DNA of 64,000 nt from Phoronis australis (Eukaryota; Phoronida; Phoronidae): the NCBI GenBank assembly GCA_002633005.1, contig NMRA01000433.1, forward strand, positions 288,891 through 352,890, read 5' to 3'. Positions 47,237 to 59,733 of the stretch are shown here, piece by piece. The notes under the pieces are model-generated. The model worked only from the letters and a program-made list of their open reading frames with translations. It was not told the DNA's origin and did not search any database. The position numbers were made by a program, and so were the translations under genes. The first letter of the stretch is position 1. Every line of letters begins with the position of its first letter.

Positions 47237-47450
47237 CCTGGTGGCTGATTCCGTTGGTGGAAGACGTTCGGGAGTAGCGAAAGACTTAGCAGCAGCAAGC
47301 TTTTTTGTGAATATATTGTAATGCACAGCAAACCAGAGAACACGTGCTCTCTCCACCAAGCATTACCACCGTCGCATGGTTGCCAAGTTTCTCTAGGCAG
47401 GGCTCACACATTCGTGGTGAATGTGTCTGCGCATGACTGGAGGACTTGTT

Positions 47451-49090
47451 TTACGAGTTTCTGAGAGACTGAAGTCTTTCCAACGCCATATACACGAGAC
47501 GTTGCATTGCGTCCTGTAAATAGGACATGAATAGTAGCTGGGTACACAATTTAATCCTGAGCACACACCTCATCCAATTTATGTCGTATACTTTAAGATT
47601 GGTTCTTGACTGGTAGCCAGATCTGAAAAATAGTGATTTCCCGTCAGCCATACAATAGTGGAGCATAATCATCAACAAGGCAGTGTCCTTGCCGATTACT
47701 GTGGTGGAATGCCTGTTATACTGTTTAGTGCTGTCTTTGCAATGTCCACAGCAGCGTCTCATTCTGCCTGAACTTTCTGCAGCTGGTCACTTATTAAGGC
47801 GATCAATTGTTGCTTGTTACTGCCAGTGGATAGGAATTCATCTCTCTTAACCATCAAAGTCCATTTCTCCGGTGAAGTCCACCGTCGGATAGATGCTGGT
47901 CTGTCTCCGACTCTGTGTTATCCTTTATCGAAGGACCTGCACCATAACCATCAAAGACAACAGTGGCTACCTGAGTGTGATTTTTCGTGAAGTCAGCGTA
48001 TGCTCCGACAATTTTTCCATTTGAGCTTGTGCAGAAAATATCCCCCATCAAGCGCATACCTTTCAGTCTAGAGACGTACTGAAGGTGTGGAGTTTGGTGC
48101 TCCTTCAAAAGCATGGGCCTTGGAACAGCGGCCATGAACGGCTTGAGCCAGTTGAGGTCTGACAGCCTTCTTCAAGATCAGGTTGTCCTCAAAGAGAGAC
48201 TGTGGGTGAGGACTGAGCTCGAAACTCACAACTGCCTCAAGAGACAATTCATGTTACAGGAATACCACATGGGATGGCTGGAAGAGTAAGCAAGGATCGA
48301 TGGATCCGCCAGGAACAACCTGGACTGCAGCTGCATTTCCCAGGGTCTTAGCATTCTCTCTCCTCTTAAAAGAGAAAGAAAACACAGGTTGTCGAACCAT
48401 TCTCTCAATGATTTTGTTCCCAACAGATTGACATCCATGCACGTTGACATTTGCGTTGGCGACAACACCACTGATGACATTGTGCTTCGCAGTGTCTGAG
48501 GAGAAGGGTGAAAATGCGGTCAGCTTTGTGCTTATCTTTGCAAAGTCGCATGCATCTCTTTCAATTCTGGTAGCAGTTGCCTGTTTGTGTTGTTCGCTTG
48601 TTGTATACGTGAGGTCATTGGAGTCCTGCAAGGTGATGTTCACCTCTGACGTTACGGTGACCAACATTGTCCACAATGCTTGCTGCTCCTCTGTCATCTT
48701 GCTGCCATGAGTCAAGCCGCCTGTGCCTTTAAGCGATCGCATTTAGTATTTTTTCTCAATGGCTAGATCACAGCTGAGGCCTGCCCAAAACTGGTTTGTT
48801 CGCTGAATCATACGAAAGCCATTTTTGAAGCTTCGCATACACATCTGGGTATTTGCTTTCCGTATCAACCATTTCTTGCATGTACAGTTATGCAGATTTC
48901 AGGTAGTTGTGGTGTCCAGCTGCAGCAAATGTTGGCAAGGCATCACCAACAGCAGGCAAGTGATCACCCAAGACCGAGTGCGATCTGCCTTGATCATTGC
49001 CTGAGCAGTATGGAACATTTTCAGACCAGCCACAGACTTCTTCTCAAGATTGACGATAATCTGCACAATCGCGGCTGTTATGGGACACTT
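47451..49090 (-). pseudogene. CXC-family multicopy gene, degenerate copy in block B
   Basis: Reading down the minus strand, pieces of the family appear in order. First is the FAAAGH/KSAY region near 48900. Then a 162-codon frame (48742-48254) has GTGGLTHGSKMTEEQQALW, TSEQHK, FSPFSSD and DPCLLFQ. A frame at 48135-47854 has ATVVFDGYGAGPSIKDNT. A final frame (47762-47451) has SRTNLKVYDINW. These match the family order of a central domain followed by a PIN-like region with VFDGY and a DTD-type site. At least two frameshifts and the loss of the C-terminal part make it a relic. It belongs to a different subfamily from the relic at 22-24 kb. Function of the family is unknown. Confidence 0.65.
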
Positions 49091-50057
49091 CAGACAGATG
49101 TTGAAACTTTGCCCTGGACTTCTAGTTTCCTTGTGTGTTTAAATAAAAACCAGTGGCAAGCAAATATACACTAGAGAATATTTTGTTACTTTTGTGCAAG
49201 CCAATGCTTTGGATTAAATATTAATGAAATGTTCATATTTTAAAGTAGTTCAGTCAGAAATCAGTCAAATCTAAATGTTTTAAGATCATTCAATCAGAAA
49301 CCAGTCATATCTAACCATATTTCCGTTGTTTTTGAAACGTCGTGGCGGCTATTTTGGAAATGACGCAGTTTTAACACGGATTTTGGTAGACTTTTTTGAT
49401 GTTAATAAGGATTCGCAGTAGTGCATAAAACCACTGTAAAACCTTTTTTTGCAATTTGTTGTGGGTCAGGTGGCATATTGTCTCGTTAAATAAATTATTT
49501 CTAGACTGTGACTCCCAAATAGGGACTGGTTAAGTTCCCTAAGATTACCGTGTATTTGTGGGCTTATGAAAACGCTGGTTGTCCTTATTTTCATGCTGTT
49601 GGAGTCTCATAAATAAGTCGGTTTGTAACCTTGATCCAAATCGCGAGTGAACTCCACCTTGCATTCTCAATATTGTATTGAAAATAATTAAGATTCTTTT
49701 ATGCAACGCCCCAAATTTAATTATTTTGACTGAATTACGGGCTCGGCTTTAGTTATACAATTATAAAATGTCATTTTAGTCAAAGAGGAGCTCAAAGATA
49801 AAATGGTTCTGAAAAATACATCTGTGAGTAAAGAACGAAACAAATACAGAACAGGTGAAGGGAACTTAGTCAAGTGCCAGTTTGGGACTTTTTCATGCAG
49901 CCGGGCCCTGGACGTTCACATAACATTGGATTTCACTGTAAATGCATGACTTTGTTTTTCACAATCTATAAAAATAACACATATTTTTGATAATGTTATG
50001 AGCGCGAGGACTTTACCGGAAATGAAAGACCGGTTTCTTGTTCAACGTCACCTACAG

Positions 50058-51149
50058 TAATTCGTCCATAGCTGCTTGAAACAGGAAGTTGAAAGTGATG
50101 GCTTTGCATCAGCGTTAGCATAAATAATGAGACTGTTTCTACAGGAAAACATTCTGTGGAAAACCTCTGAAGGGTGCCCTCTCCAAAAGGATTTTGTTAT
50201 GGTTCGAAATATTTCTCCGTTAATCTACCATTTTACCAGCTCGAAGAGCAGTGTTTTGTTGTTAGCATTTGGTACAGTCATACGTTCCACAAGTTGACTT
50301 CAAGTCACTTAACGTTTTGAAATTGGTCTCAAAATTTTCTAGGTTTGGAAAGAACTGACATTTTGCTATTTCTTTAGACCAAGCTCATAAAATTTCACAT
50401 TTCTTCGGGAGCCTAGCAATCTCTTCTATACATAGTAAATACCAATTTTATAATGGCAAATGGCCAATATCACAACCTGTTTTCTGACAAACACAAAAGA
50501 TTTAACACCATTTTAAAGACACTGCCTCCCTTACATTCACTAATATAGAACACGGGATGAGTTTTGTCAGGTGAAAGATATTATTAAAATATAAATATTT
50601 CTTAACGTTTAGCACTTGGTGTTAGCTTTATTTTGCTATTAACTTTTATTCTTTAAAGTGGGCGGGGTTTCCACGAAAACCTCATTACAAATGGGTACTT
50701 GAGTGAATAGGGGTATGTACCCAGTTGTGTGAATCAACTGTCACTCACTAGGCTACCGCGGCCAAATTAAGTGATGGTTCACTGCTAAAATCAAAATGAA
50801 ATCAAAACAATCACATTAAGTTCACCTAACTTATAAATTATTTGAAGGTGTGCTGAATGCAATTAAATATACAAAAGATAGATGGTTGTGCTCCACGGCC
50901 AACTGCAATCATCAGCTGAGCGCTGTGCTTGAATATTTCTTGGGTTTAAATTACGAATCAACTAGCTTGCTTTAAAATCCAATAATGAAGTTTTTGAACA
51001 AAATGGAAGAGCATCGGTAGCCCCACTCCAAAAACATTCACATTTTTCTCGTGAACAGTTGAAAGTCACGTTTCTTATGTTCCACCAGTTGATTACAACT
51101 TGCAAAGCAAATTCGATGTCTCTACAGAAATGCCATCTATTGTCCAGAT
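50058..51149. other. Region with no recognised gene
   Basis: Sequence between repeat block B and the 3' end of SURF1. No exon or repeat was recognised. Confidence 0.4.
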
Positions 51150-51400
51150 ACTTAATATGTTTATGAAACAAATTTCACAAAATTGCAGTTTGTTTTGCAG
51201 AAAATCCAACACACAGCATAAAGCTTTTCCATTGCACAGCTTGAACTATGTTCAGGAAGTGTGTTGTGAGACTGGTGAGAACCCAGTGGAATTTCCAGAA
51301 CTATGAGAGTGACAGTCTATTTCTACGACTGTGTCTGCTGCCGCTAAAGGAATTGCAATAAATCAGCTGCACGGGCATAATAATGGTCATGAAAAGTCAC
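51150..51400. repeat. Old diverged relative of the THAP repeat unit
   Basis: Words in the same order as 34750-35050 are still visible: TTTATGAAACAAATTT, then CAGTGGA, then GAGAGTGACAGTCTATTTCTACG, then TGCTGCCGCTAA(A)GGAA. Identity is clearly lower than between copies A and B, so this is an older insertion. Confidence 0.5.
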
Positions 51401-51778
51401 CGCTAGGAGTAGAATCACATTTAATACCTCTTCCAAGCGAGTACCCTCTTCAGGGAAGGCTGTCCCAGTAGGGAACCAGAATAAATTACATGCATGTACA
51501 GCTTAATACATCAGCAGGAAACAGCAGTGGTCGACTAAAACTGTCATGAAAAATACTTCACTGCCTTCACTCTTCAAGTATGGCTATCGCATGATCACAA
51601 AAACCAGCAAAAATCTTCTGCCATTTCGTCAACTGACGACACTACCAAAACTTTTGACCGTAGTCTTTCGGTACATTTAGAATTGCCCTGCGTCTTCTAA
51701 ATGACTGTGCAGTAGGCAACGATTTGAAGGGTGGAAAATTCCTCCCACGACTTGACATACACAAATATGCACATCCCA

Positions 51779-54700
51779 TCAGTTGAGCTTCCGCTGCTTC
51801 AAGTACTTCACCATGGGGTCAATAGGTGGCGCTTTGTACATTCTGGTGTACCACAGGAATAGAGTTGCTATGCACAGAGAATACCTGTAAACGAAATGAA
51901 GTTGAAGTATGGCGTGTTACGTGTTAACCATGTACAATGCAGGCACATGAACTTCAGGGGCTAAAAACATCAAATTATGGATACGGTAAAAGTTCTACCA
52001 TGTTGGACAGTCTCTAAGATTTGGGACACTGAAATTCAAGGCGAAATTGAATTTTCTTGATTAGGAAGATTGGGATAAGGGAAATTTTGGCATTTACCAT
52101 AATTCCCAAATAACAGACACTGCATTTTGTATAAACGGTGTCTGAAAATAAACTTGGCAGTTGACAAAATTTTTGAAAACAGCCACTGACACAATATATT
52201 CATGAATCTTCAAAGCCTGTAACATTGACGTGAATAACCTTTAATTCGTTAATTGACCAAAATTGTTGAATTTGGGAGGAGCAATAGTGCCTAATTCTAT
52301 AATTTGGTACAAGCTCTGATTTTGACCAAACCATAATCTCTCACAGTCCTAAGCTGAAGAGTTTCAATCTACAGTATGCACAAACATGAATTGAGCAAGG
52401 AGTTGGTCAAATCATATGTGACTCAAATCATGACGGCACAGTTATGGATTTCTGACCGCAACAGAAACTAATAAAAATAATAAAATAAAAACAATCGCCT
52501 GTTCACAGCCGATATTGAAGTGAGAACTTTTAGGTCAAAGAGAAATTAGTGTAATAAGCAAATAGGTGTGCACCTCACTTGTGAACATGCGATGATCAAA
52601 GTCGAAAAAGTAAAAAGATTACAGTAATTCTCCACTAATTTCGCACTCACCTCATTTCGCACACTCAAACTATTTGGAAAAACATAATTTTATCCCTCAC
52701 CTATTTTGCACTAGGCTACAGTTCTTGCCTCATCTCCCACAGTTTTCCAAGCAAAGCCCTGGGCTCTAGTGATCTCATTCTTTGGGTATAGTTTTATGTA
52801 TTCACTGGTGGTGACAGGCCGTTTTCAGTTGCTCTTCTTTATTTGTGGGCCATTTGTGGGATTTCTAATTACCCGGTGATTTACCGTCAAAGCGTCAAAT
52901 GTTGCATACATTAAATACATGTAGATAAAGTATCTTATTGGAAACAAAAAAGGCCAATAAGGCGCAGACTACTGATGGTGGCTCTCAGCCACTATAAGCC
53001 AAATTTTGTTCAAATCTGTACAGTATTGCACAGACTCGATCACATCGAGCCAATGTTGCCAATTGCAAACTCGAATAAATGACATTAGCAATGTGGTGAA
53101 TCTTCTTGCTTATTTAATATGTTCGCATAACTTGCAAAAAGTAATCAGCCATTGGAAAATGGAAAAAACAACCACGTTCACAACTTTCGTTTGTGTGCGA
53201 AAAGGGTGGAGAATTGCTGTAAGCATCATTATGTTAATACCGGTGTCATCACTGCATCAAGTTTAATCAAGAAAATTATGTCTAATGGCTTGAAAAATGA
53301 CCACCATACAATTCGCAAAGATGACAGGAGGTATATGACAGACCACTGCACAGAACACTGACTGGTAGCAGACAGATACCATGTTGGCTACATACTTTGA
53401 CCTGGAGAATATTCTGTGGACTCTCAACCAGAGTTAATGATTGCCAAGAAGCCTATTACCAGCTAATCCGTGGAATTCGCCTGGTTAATGCATAGTGCAA
53501 TAATTATGTTGAAAATCAAAGGATTAATGTCTGGATGCATGAAATACAACCAAACATGGACTCGACCAAGTTCCCTAAATCTTTCATTTATTGGTATTGT
53601 TTTTGGATCACAGGTGCAATTCTTTTCTAATTATCTTTACTATTAGCTCTTCTTTGACTAATGACATTTTTTATTAATGTAACTAAAAACTGACCTCTTA
53701 GTCCAATGAAAATAAATATGGACTTAGTCCTTAAAATAGGGACTTATTCTTTAAGTTAAGCACGATGCATGATAAGATCTTTATTTATTTTCAATATAAC
53801 TGGAAACTTAATCTAGACTTCACTAAATATTATTTTTTACAAATTAAGTCAAAATTGACTTTAGTATGAATGAAAGTTAACCAGCATGAGAAATGACAAT
53901 CAATGTATTGACAAGTCCACAAATACACTGTATATTCTGGGAACATAGTAGAATCCCTCTTTGGGACTATTTAATGCAACCGGGCAATAAAGACTTCAGA
54001 ACAATAGGCCAACTTACCACGTGATAATGTAGGAGACGTGTTCATTCCTGATGGTGACGTTAGTTTGCCCTCCAATGGGGCCACCAGGCACCGTACTACC
54101 TGAAGTAAACACAAGATAGAATGCGACGAGACAAAATCTATGAAATTATGAGATTCTGTGCAGCAAACTCCACATAGGTGAGACTGTGTGGTCAGATATC
54201 CGAGCCATTTAACCTTTTTCAGTCACCCTGATTATCCAAAATGTTATGATGCAGTGCTCCAAATCCAAATGTGTTCGTTTTGAAAAAGAAAAAATGGTTG
54301 TATAGATTGGCATTCAAGATGACGAACAAACAAAAGTTCCCTTCCATTCCCCCCCAGCCTGGTACGCAGTCTGTACAAGGTATCCCATAAACTCTCAAAA
54401 CCATGCCAAGTGTTGCCCCACAATGTTTCACACACAGTTTGTAAATCTGTTGATGAACAGGTGATGTTATAACATTTTACCCTACCTCCATCAGCATCCA
54501 GAAAAACCTGTGCTGTTCCAAGGTGTTCAGCCAGATTGGGGATATCTCGAGAGTACCAGTTACCATTAGAAATGTCATGCTCGAGAAATGCCATGGAACC
54601 CTGCAATACAGCATTACATCCTTCCATCAATTCAATGAACACAGTGTAACTACGTTACAAAACCAGGGAGTGTAAGCCAACTCTCACCGCGCAGCAAATC

Positions 54701-57700
54701 CCTACCCTGAATGCAAACAGTACTGATCCCGCACAAAAATACATTACCACGGAACCTGAATTCTAATCCCAATCTGATGCACAAAGTTTTTAGCACAAGG
54801 GCCTGATGTGTATGACCAAATTTAAAGCACAGGTGTGTTTTTTTCTATCACTGGCACTAAAATTGCCCAAGTGTGGTAACTTAGCTGGGGTTGAAGCTTC
54901 GTGATAAAGATTTTTGTGCATGGTAAGAGTTTTTCCACGTATGGTATGAGAAGTTTCTGCACCCAAAAAACAATTATTAGTTGACAACAATATTATTCAT
55001 AAGCTTGGACCATCATACCAGTTAAAGGTTACCAATCTGCAGAACCCTTTAGCTTGAATGCTATTCTCTTCCCATGACAAATTAAGCGTTAATTGCTCAA
55101 TTTCAAATGGTCCCGTCAATCAACCTGTCTACGCTAGGCGACCACTTAGCCGACCCAAGTGCCGACCACAGAGGCGACTCAGCAGACGGCTCCTAGCCGA
55201 CCGTTGTTGGCCGGCTGCTGGTCGGCTAGACGACCGGTCGACGGCCGGTCGTCAACCAATTTCCGACCGGGCGGACAAAAATTCGTGATGTGTGCTGTAG
55301 TGTTCAACCACTTATTAATAATTACATTACAGACCAGTAGATGGCACACTCTGACAAGAAAATAGCTCCCTGTTGAAGTGATTAACTAGCAATGCAATGA
55401 TTAGCTTCTACACATTAATTACACAGTCAAAACATCTCATTCACTACCAGTAGACAAAACTCAATTGTGCACATTTCAGTACACTGCAAGACGGAAACAA
55501 TCGGAAAAAATGCAGGGGACTACCTTGTCATGACCATTAAGCAGAAGCGGAATTCCACGTCATGATGGAATTCACCATCAAAGTAGTTGAAATGGCGAGT
55601 CATGATCAGTCACTAAAAGATTTTTGCATAAAATTAAGATAACTGACTCTGACAACTGTTAATTTTTCAGCTCGAATTTGAAACGTTAGAACATATTTTT
55701 TAACGACACCACGATATAATTAGAAATACTACATAAGCAATAGTAGGAATGCATGTGCTCACCACGTGAAACATTATTTTTCGTATTATCAAAAGCGAAA
55801 TGCTTTCAGGAAATATTTCTGACACAAGAGGGATGGTTCTAAATTGGCTTCTAATAATATACAAAAAAAATGCATACATCAAGCAAAACACCAACTAGTC
55901 TTTTTGCTTTTATCAGAAATATGAATTCAGTTGTCAGAAATTTATTCGTCAATCTGAAAAATGATAAAACCGAGGAATATAACAAACATTGGAAAAAGTT
56001 ATCTCTATCTTTTCTGGCGATTGTATTCAGTGTCTAACTTTGTGTGCTCGTGTGCATGAGCATGTGTGTGAAAGGGTTCCCCTTTTTTCTGTCTGTATGT
56101 ACATTTGTTTCATACAACAAATCTTAAAAAAAATATTCACATCAGGGGACTTTACTTATTTCTCATTATTTTTGGCAGGCACTGAATACAAAAATGTTTT
56201 TGACCTTACCCTCTCACTTTTTCGGACGACTCCCGTTAAGCCAATTTCACCCTCAATCTGAAGAACAACAGTTCACAGAGTTAGAACAAATACATCTTCT
56301 TAATCTCTTGTCTCTGATGTTTTAAACTTGAAGCTAAACCAAGAAATGAGAAGGTTTTGACAATTTTATGGGGGAACGCAACCGTTTCTAATGATGCGTT
56401 AGCTAAAGTACAGAGCTCTGTTATTTACAAAATACATTTCCCTGCGTGTCAATGACTGTTATGCTGGTGTGTATTTACTGCCTAAGAACCAATGGAAAGT
56501 GATGTAAACAGCCTAAGCAAAGGTCTGCATCTTGGTTCTATATATCCTTCCACCAAGGAAACATAATGTCGTACTCCATATTGAAGACTGTCTGGCGTGC
56601 AGATCATTTATGTGTGCTCAGCAGAGGTGACTGAAGAACCAAGATGCAGACCCTTTTTTGGTCCATTTACGTCGCTTCCTACAGTTCACATTACAGCAAA
56701 TACTCACCAACGTGGGAAAATGTCTCTACAAGATAACTCGAGATCTGCATCTTTACTAAAAGTAACATCAATGACTGTTGTTTTCCCTTTTAAAACAAAC
56801 AAACAGCATTGTCGTGCTTCCCCTTTCATTTGTCTATACCAAGAGTGTGTTTCGTGAAAAGTGACTTAAAACTTAAGACAGAAATTTGGTATTATGCTTC
56901 ACTTACTATTTCTGACAAATCAAAACTGTTTAGTAACAGAACAAAGTATCGGGGAATATGTCCATAACTGCTACTAACTAAGAAAATTGAAGCAAATTCT
57001 TTCCAGGCAGTGATGTTCTTATAATTAAATGACAATTGCAAAGAAAGAGTAGAGGACAAAATCTCTGTCCTAAGTCACTTTGAATGAATCGGACACAAGA
57101 CAAGATAAAGCATATTTTTACTTTTAGCCGATTTTCCATAAAGAAATATATACGACAAATTATAACATTTTGAAGTCTGTACAAAGCCATTTTTCATTTC
57201 CTATGTACATGTACAATCTCAGTGCAACAGTTGATAAGCCTCCGTAAACAGTGCATCTTACTGTTCTTTCAACTGAATGTTCAACACACATTAAGCATGT
57301 ATCACGGATAGCAATTATCGAGACGAGGCTGAAGCATACCTGGGAGTCACGTCTCGTTTCTGGATTCTGTTTGTCCCGAGGCACCCAACCCCTGTTGATT
57401 AGTATGGTCAAGCTGGAAAAGGAGTGCAGTCACAATCAATCAAAAGCATTAAGTCAGTGTATAAGAGCTTCTCCCAAGTTTTTAGCATAGTTCTGCACAT
57501 AGTGTTGTTTGAATAAGGCATCCTCGAACAGTTGTCTGAATCTTACATACGTCTGTGGAAATCTGCACGCTCATCTTGAATGTTAAAGCAGTTAGGAACC
57601 CACCTTCCATCATAAAAAACAACTCTGATACATATAACTCAACAGTTTTAAAACTGGTCTCAAACTATTCCTTAGTCAAATAAGAGGTGGTTCCAGAAGT

Positions 57701-58852
57701 GACCGCTTGTAGTTGCTGGACACAAGTCTCTACAAACCTATTGTATACCCAAAATATAACGCGAAGAAGAACAATCATGAAAGTCCGTGTTAACGAATTA
57801 ATGCATTCAACACACATTTGGTCTATAAACAAGTCAACCCTGGTTACAATGAACTCATTATAATGTATAAATTCCAAAGGCCCTTAATATATGAACACTG
57901 AGGATGGCCACAAGTTGTTGCAATGCAGCTATATGTTGTAACGCAGCTCAACACTACTGCATGCAACTCTTGGTTGCTGGTTCAGGTCCCAGCTTCTGCA
58001 AGCTCCTGAAACAGAGCAAATTACAAAAACAACTCACTTTCTGTCCGCAAGACGGAAGGGTACCACGACCTGTGCACCCATTGGACTAGTGGAGCCTAAC
58101 CCCCCGCCGTGCTGGTGTTCATCATTTGTGATCAAGCTCCGCGGAGCAATGCGCACCTCCTTGGAGTGGTCAAATGAGCCGCGTACTTTTATCTTCATAT
58201 ATTCCATATCCTCAAGTTCATCCAAACTGAAAGCAGTCATCATCACACTTCTTAAAGACGTCAACAGATGGCTCTTAAACACAACACAATTAACTACAAT
58301 CTTTCAAAGGTTTTTGAAGAAAAACAGTTTAACAGAATTACTAAGAGTAAGATAATGGTTCAGTTTTGGTTACTTTTGGTTGGTGTGTGCATTGAAGTGA
58401 TTGTGAAAGAAAACTGAAATCTAGAAAGTGCACCTAAATCTTGTTCAAACGTGAGGGCAGAACTCAACGGACCGCACACTGAAGAAAATTCACCATGGGT
58501 TAAAGGTACAGTAACCTCAAACAAGTATCTAGAAAATGTGACAAAACTGAGAAAGAACCGACTAAGTGTTGTACATTTTTGATTATTAAGAACACGGTGG
58601 AGGGTGTTGAATTTGAGGTAAATTTGTGACCAAAGGTGTTGCCTCTGTTCCCATCCATGCACAGCTCATTTCACCAACAGTAACATGAGCCAACGGAATC
58701 TTTCTCAGGTTCATACTCAATGGCTCTTACTTCTCTGGTAAAGCAACAGGCTGAGCAGTGACACGCTGTTCCATCTCTTGAATTAGATCCAACTTCCACT
58801 GACGTCTGTAAACTTGCCATGTACCCAGGCAGAAAGTGGTAACCGGGATAAC
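51779..58852 (-). CDS. SURF1: SURF1-like cytochrome c oxidase assembly factor, 7 exons recognised, 5' end missing
   Basis: Exons are 58852-58731, 58226-58038, 57412-57340, 56257-56210, 54600-54486, 54099-54018 and 51884-51779 (TGA). They join in frame to 244 residues. Motifs run in SURF1 order: [20 protein letters not shown] (first membrane helix and WQ-x-x-RR), [83 protein letters not shown] and the C-terminal membrane helix [20 protein letters not shown]1 is an inner-mitochondrial-membrane protein of complex IV assembly (heme a insertion into COX1). Human SURF1 is about 300 residues, so roughly 55 N-terminal residues (transit peptide) lie upstream. A possible first exon is 59230-59165, coding MKLQLNINFFPTSSKFSTKR without acidic residues and ending in phase 0, but it gives a short first helix and is tentative. 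Confidence 0.95.
53480..54000. repeat. Old repeat remnant in the last SURF1 intron
   Basis: AGAATCCCTCTTTGGGACTATTTAATGCAACCGGGCAATA near the right end resembles TCCCTGTTTGGGACTTTTTCATGCAGCCGGGCCCTG at 42880-42915 and the equivalent part of block B. It is a diverged member of the same family. Confidence 0.4.
55136..55275. repeat. GC-rich GCCGACC/GGTCGGC array in a SURF1 intron
   Basis: Against an AT-rich background, GCCGACC, CGACCGG and their complements recur about nine times in 140 bp. Exact small inverted repeats such as TAGCCGACC...GGTCGGCTA (about 55194-55229) can form nested hairpins. It is non-coding as far as I can see, although two frames stay open through it. Confidence 0.7.
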
Positions 58853-59649
58853 CTTTAGAACAAGATAAATAGGGATTAACAACTAGAGGTGAGGACAGAT
58901 AACACAATTGTAGGAAAACCCACCAGACAAAGTGACTGACAACATAATATTAACCTATAGTGTGTGGTTTTTAATAGACTTCTACAGGATTGAGTCAGAC
59001 AGGGCCAAACTTGCCTCGATTTCTGGTCGGACATACCTTAGTAATATAGCTAGACATTTGACACAAGAAAATTGTTCTTGAATTTTAGTCAAACTTATAT
59101 ATGACATTATAGTGCCTGTCAGCTAATCCTTTTCGCACTTTTGACAGACTGTGTGGAGCTACACCTGTTTACGTTTTGTTGAGAATTTGCTGGAAGTCGG
59201 AAAGAAATTAATATTTAGTTGTAGTTTCATGTACCGAAGACTTGTCAAATGTCGATGCCATCCACTTTAACTATTAGAACTACACGAAGAGCTAGACAGT
59301 AATTATTTCTATCCATTCGTACAAAATATTACACACTGTTGCAGCCACTGACAAGACATGTGTGGGTCACTATAAGATCGTTATTCATCTAAAATTCTTC
59401 CTTAGTCATATTTTGTGTTAGGAAAGAACACTGTGACTAATTATTTTTGACTGTATAACTCATAAATTACACATTCTGAGACAAAGTTTATGACTGATCT
59501 AGTAAAAGTTGTTTTCCAAAAAGACAGATTTATCGCAGTTTTAAGAACTAAAACCTAAAACCCAGATTCTGACAAGTAAGTAAACACAAAAAGACTTGAA
59601 TCTTTGAAACAAACCAATGCCCTGTTGAACCTGGTCATTCCTTGAAAGT

Positions 59650-59655
59650 TTTATT
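59650..59655 (-). terminator. Poly(A) signal of the SHLD2-like gene
   Basis: AATAAA on the minus strand about 80 nt beyond the stop codon at 59734-59736. It supports this as the 3' end of a gene distinct from SURF1, which begins further down the same strand. Confidence 0.55.
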
Positions 59656-59733
59656 CATGTAAGACAACTGCATGCAAGCTATATTAAGTTGGCAAGCATG
59701 ACTTTGTGTTTCAGGTAAAATTCAAATTTACTA

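Larger units (their letters stand above)
46364..50057. repeat. Second repeat block, copy B
   Basis: Counterpart of 40056-43058. It contains the MITE at 46824-47236 and the larger CXC-family relic at 47451-49090 on the minus strand. It ends at TTCAACGTCACCTACAG, the same point as copy A2, after which the two flanks are unrelated. Confidence 0.75.
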
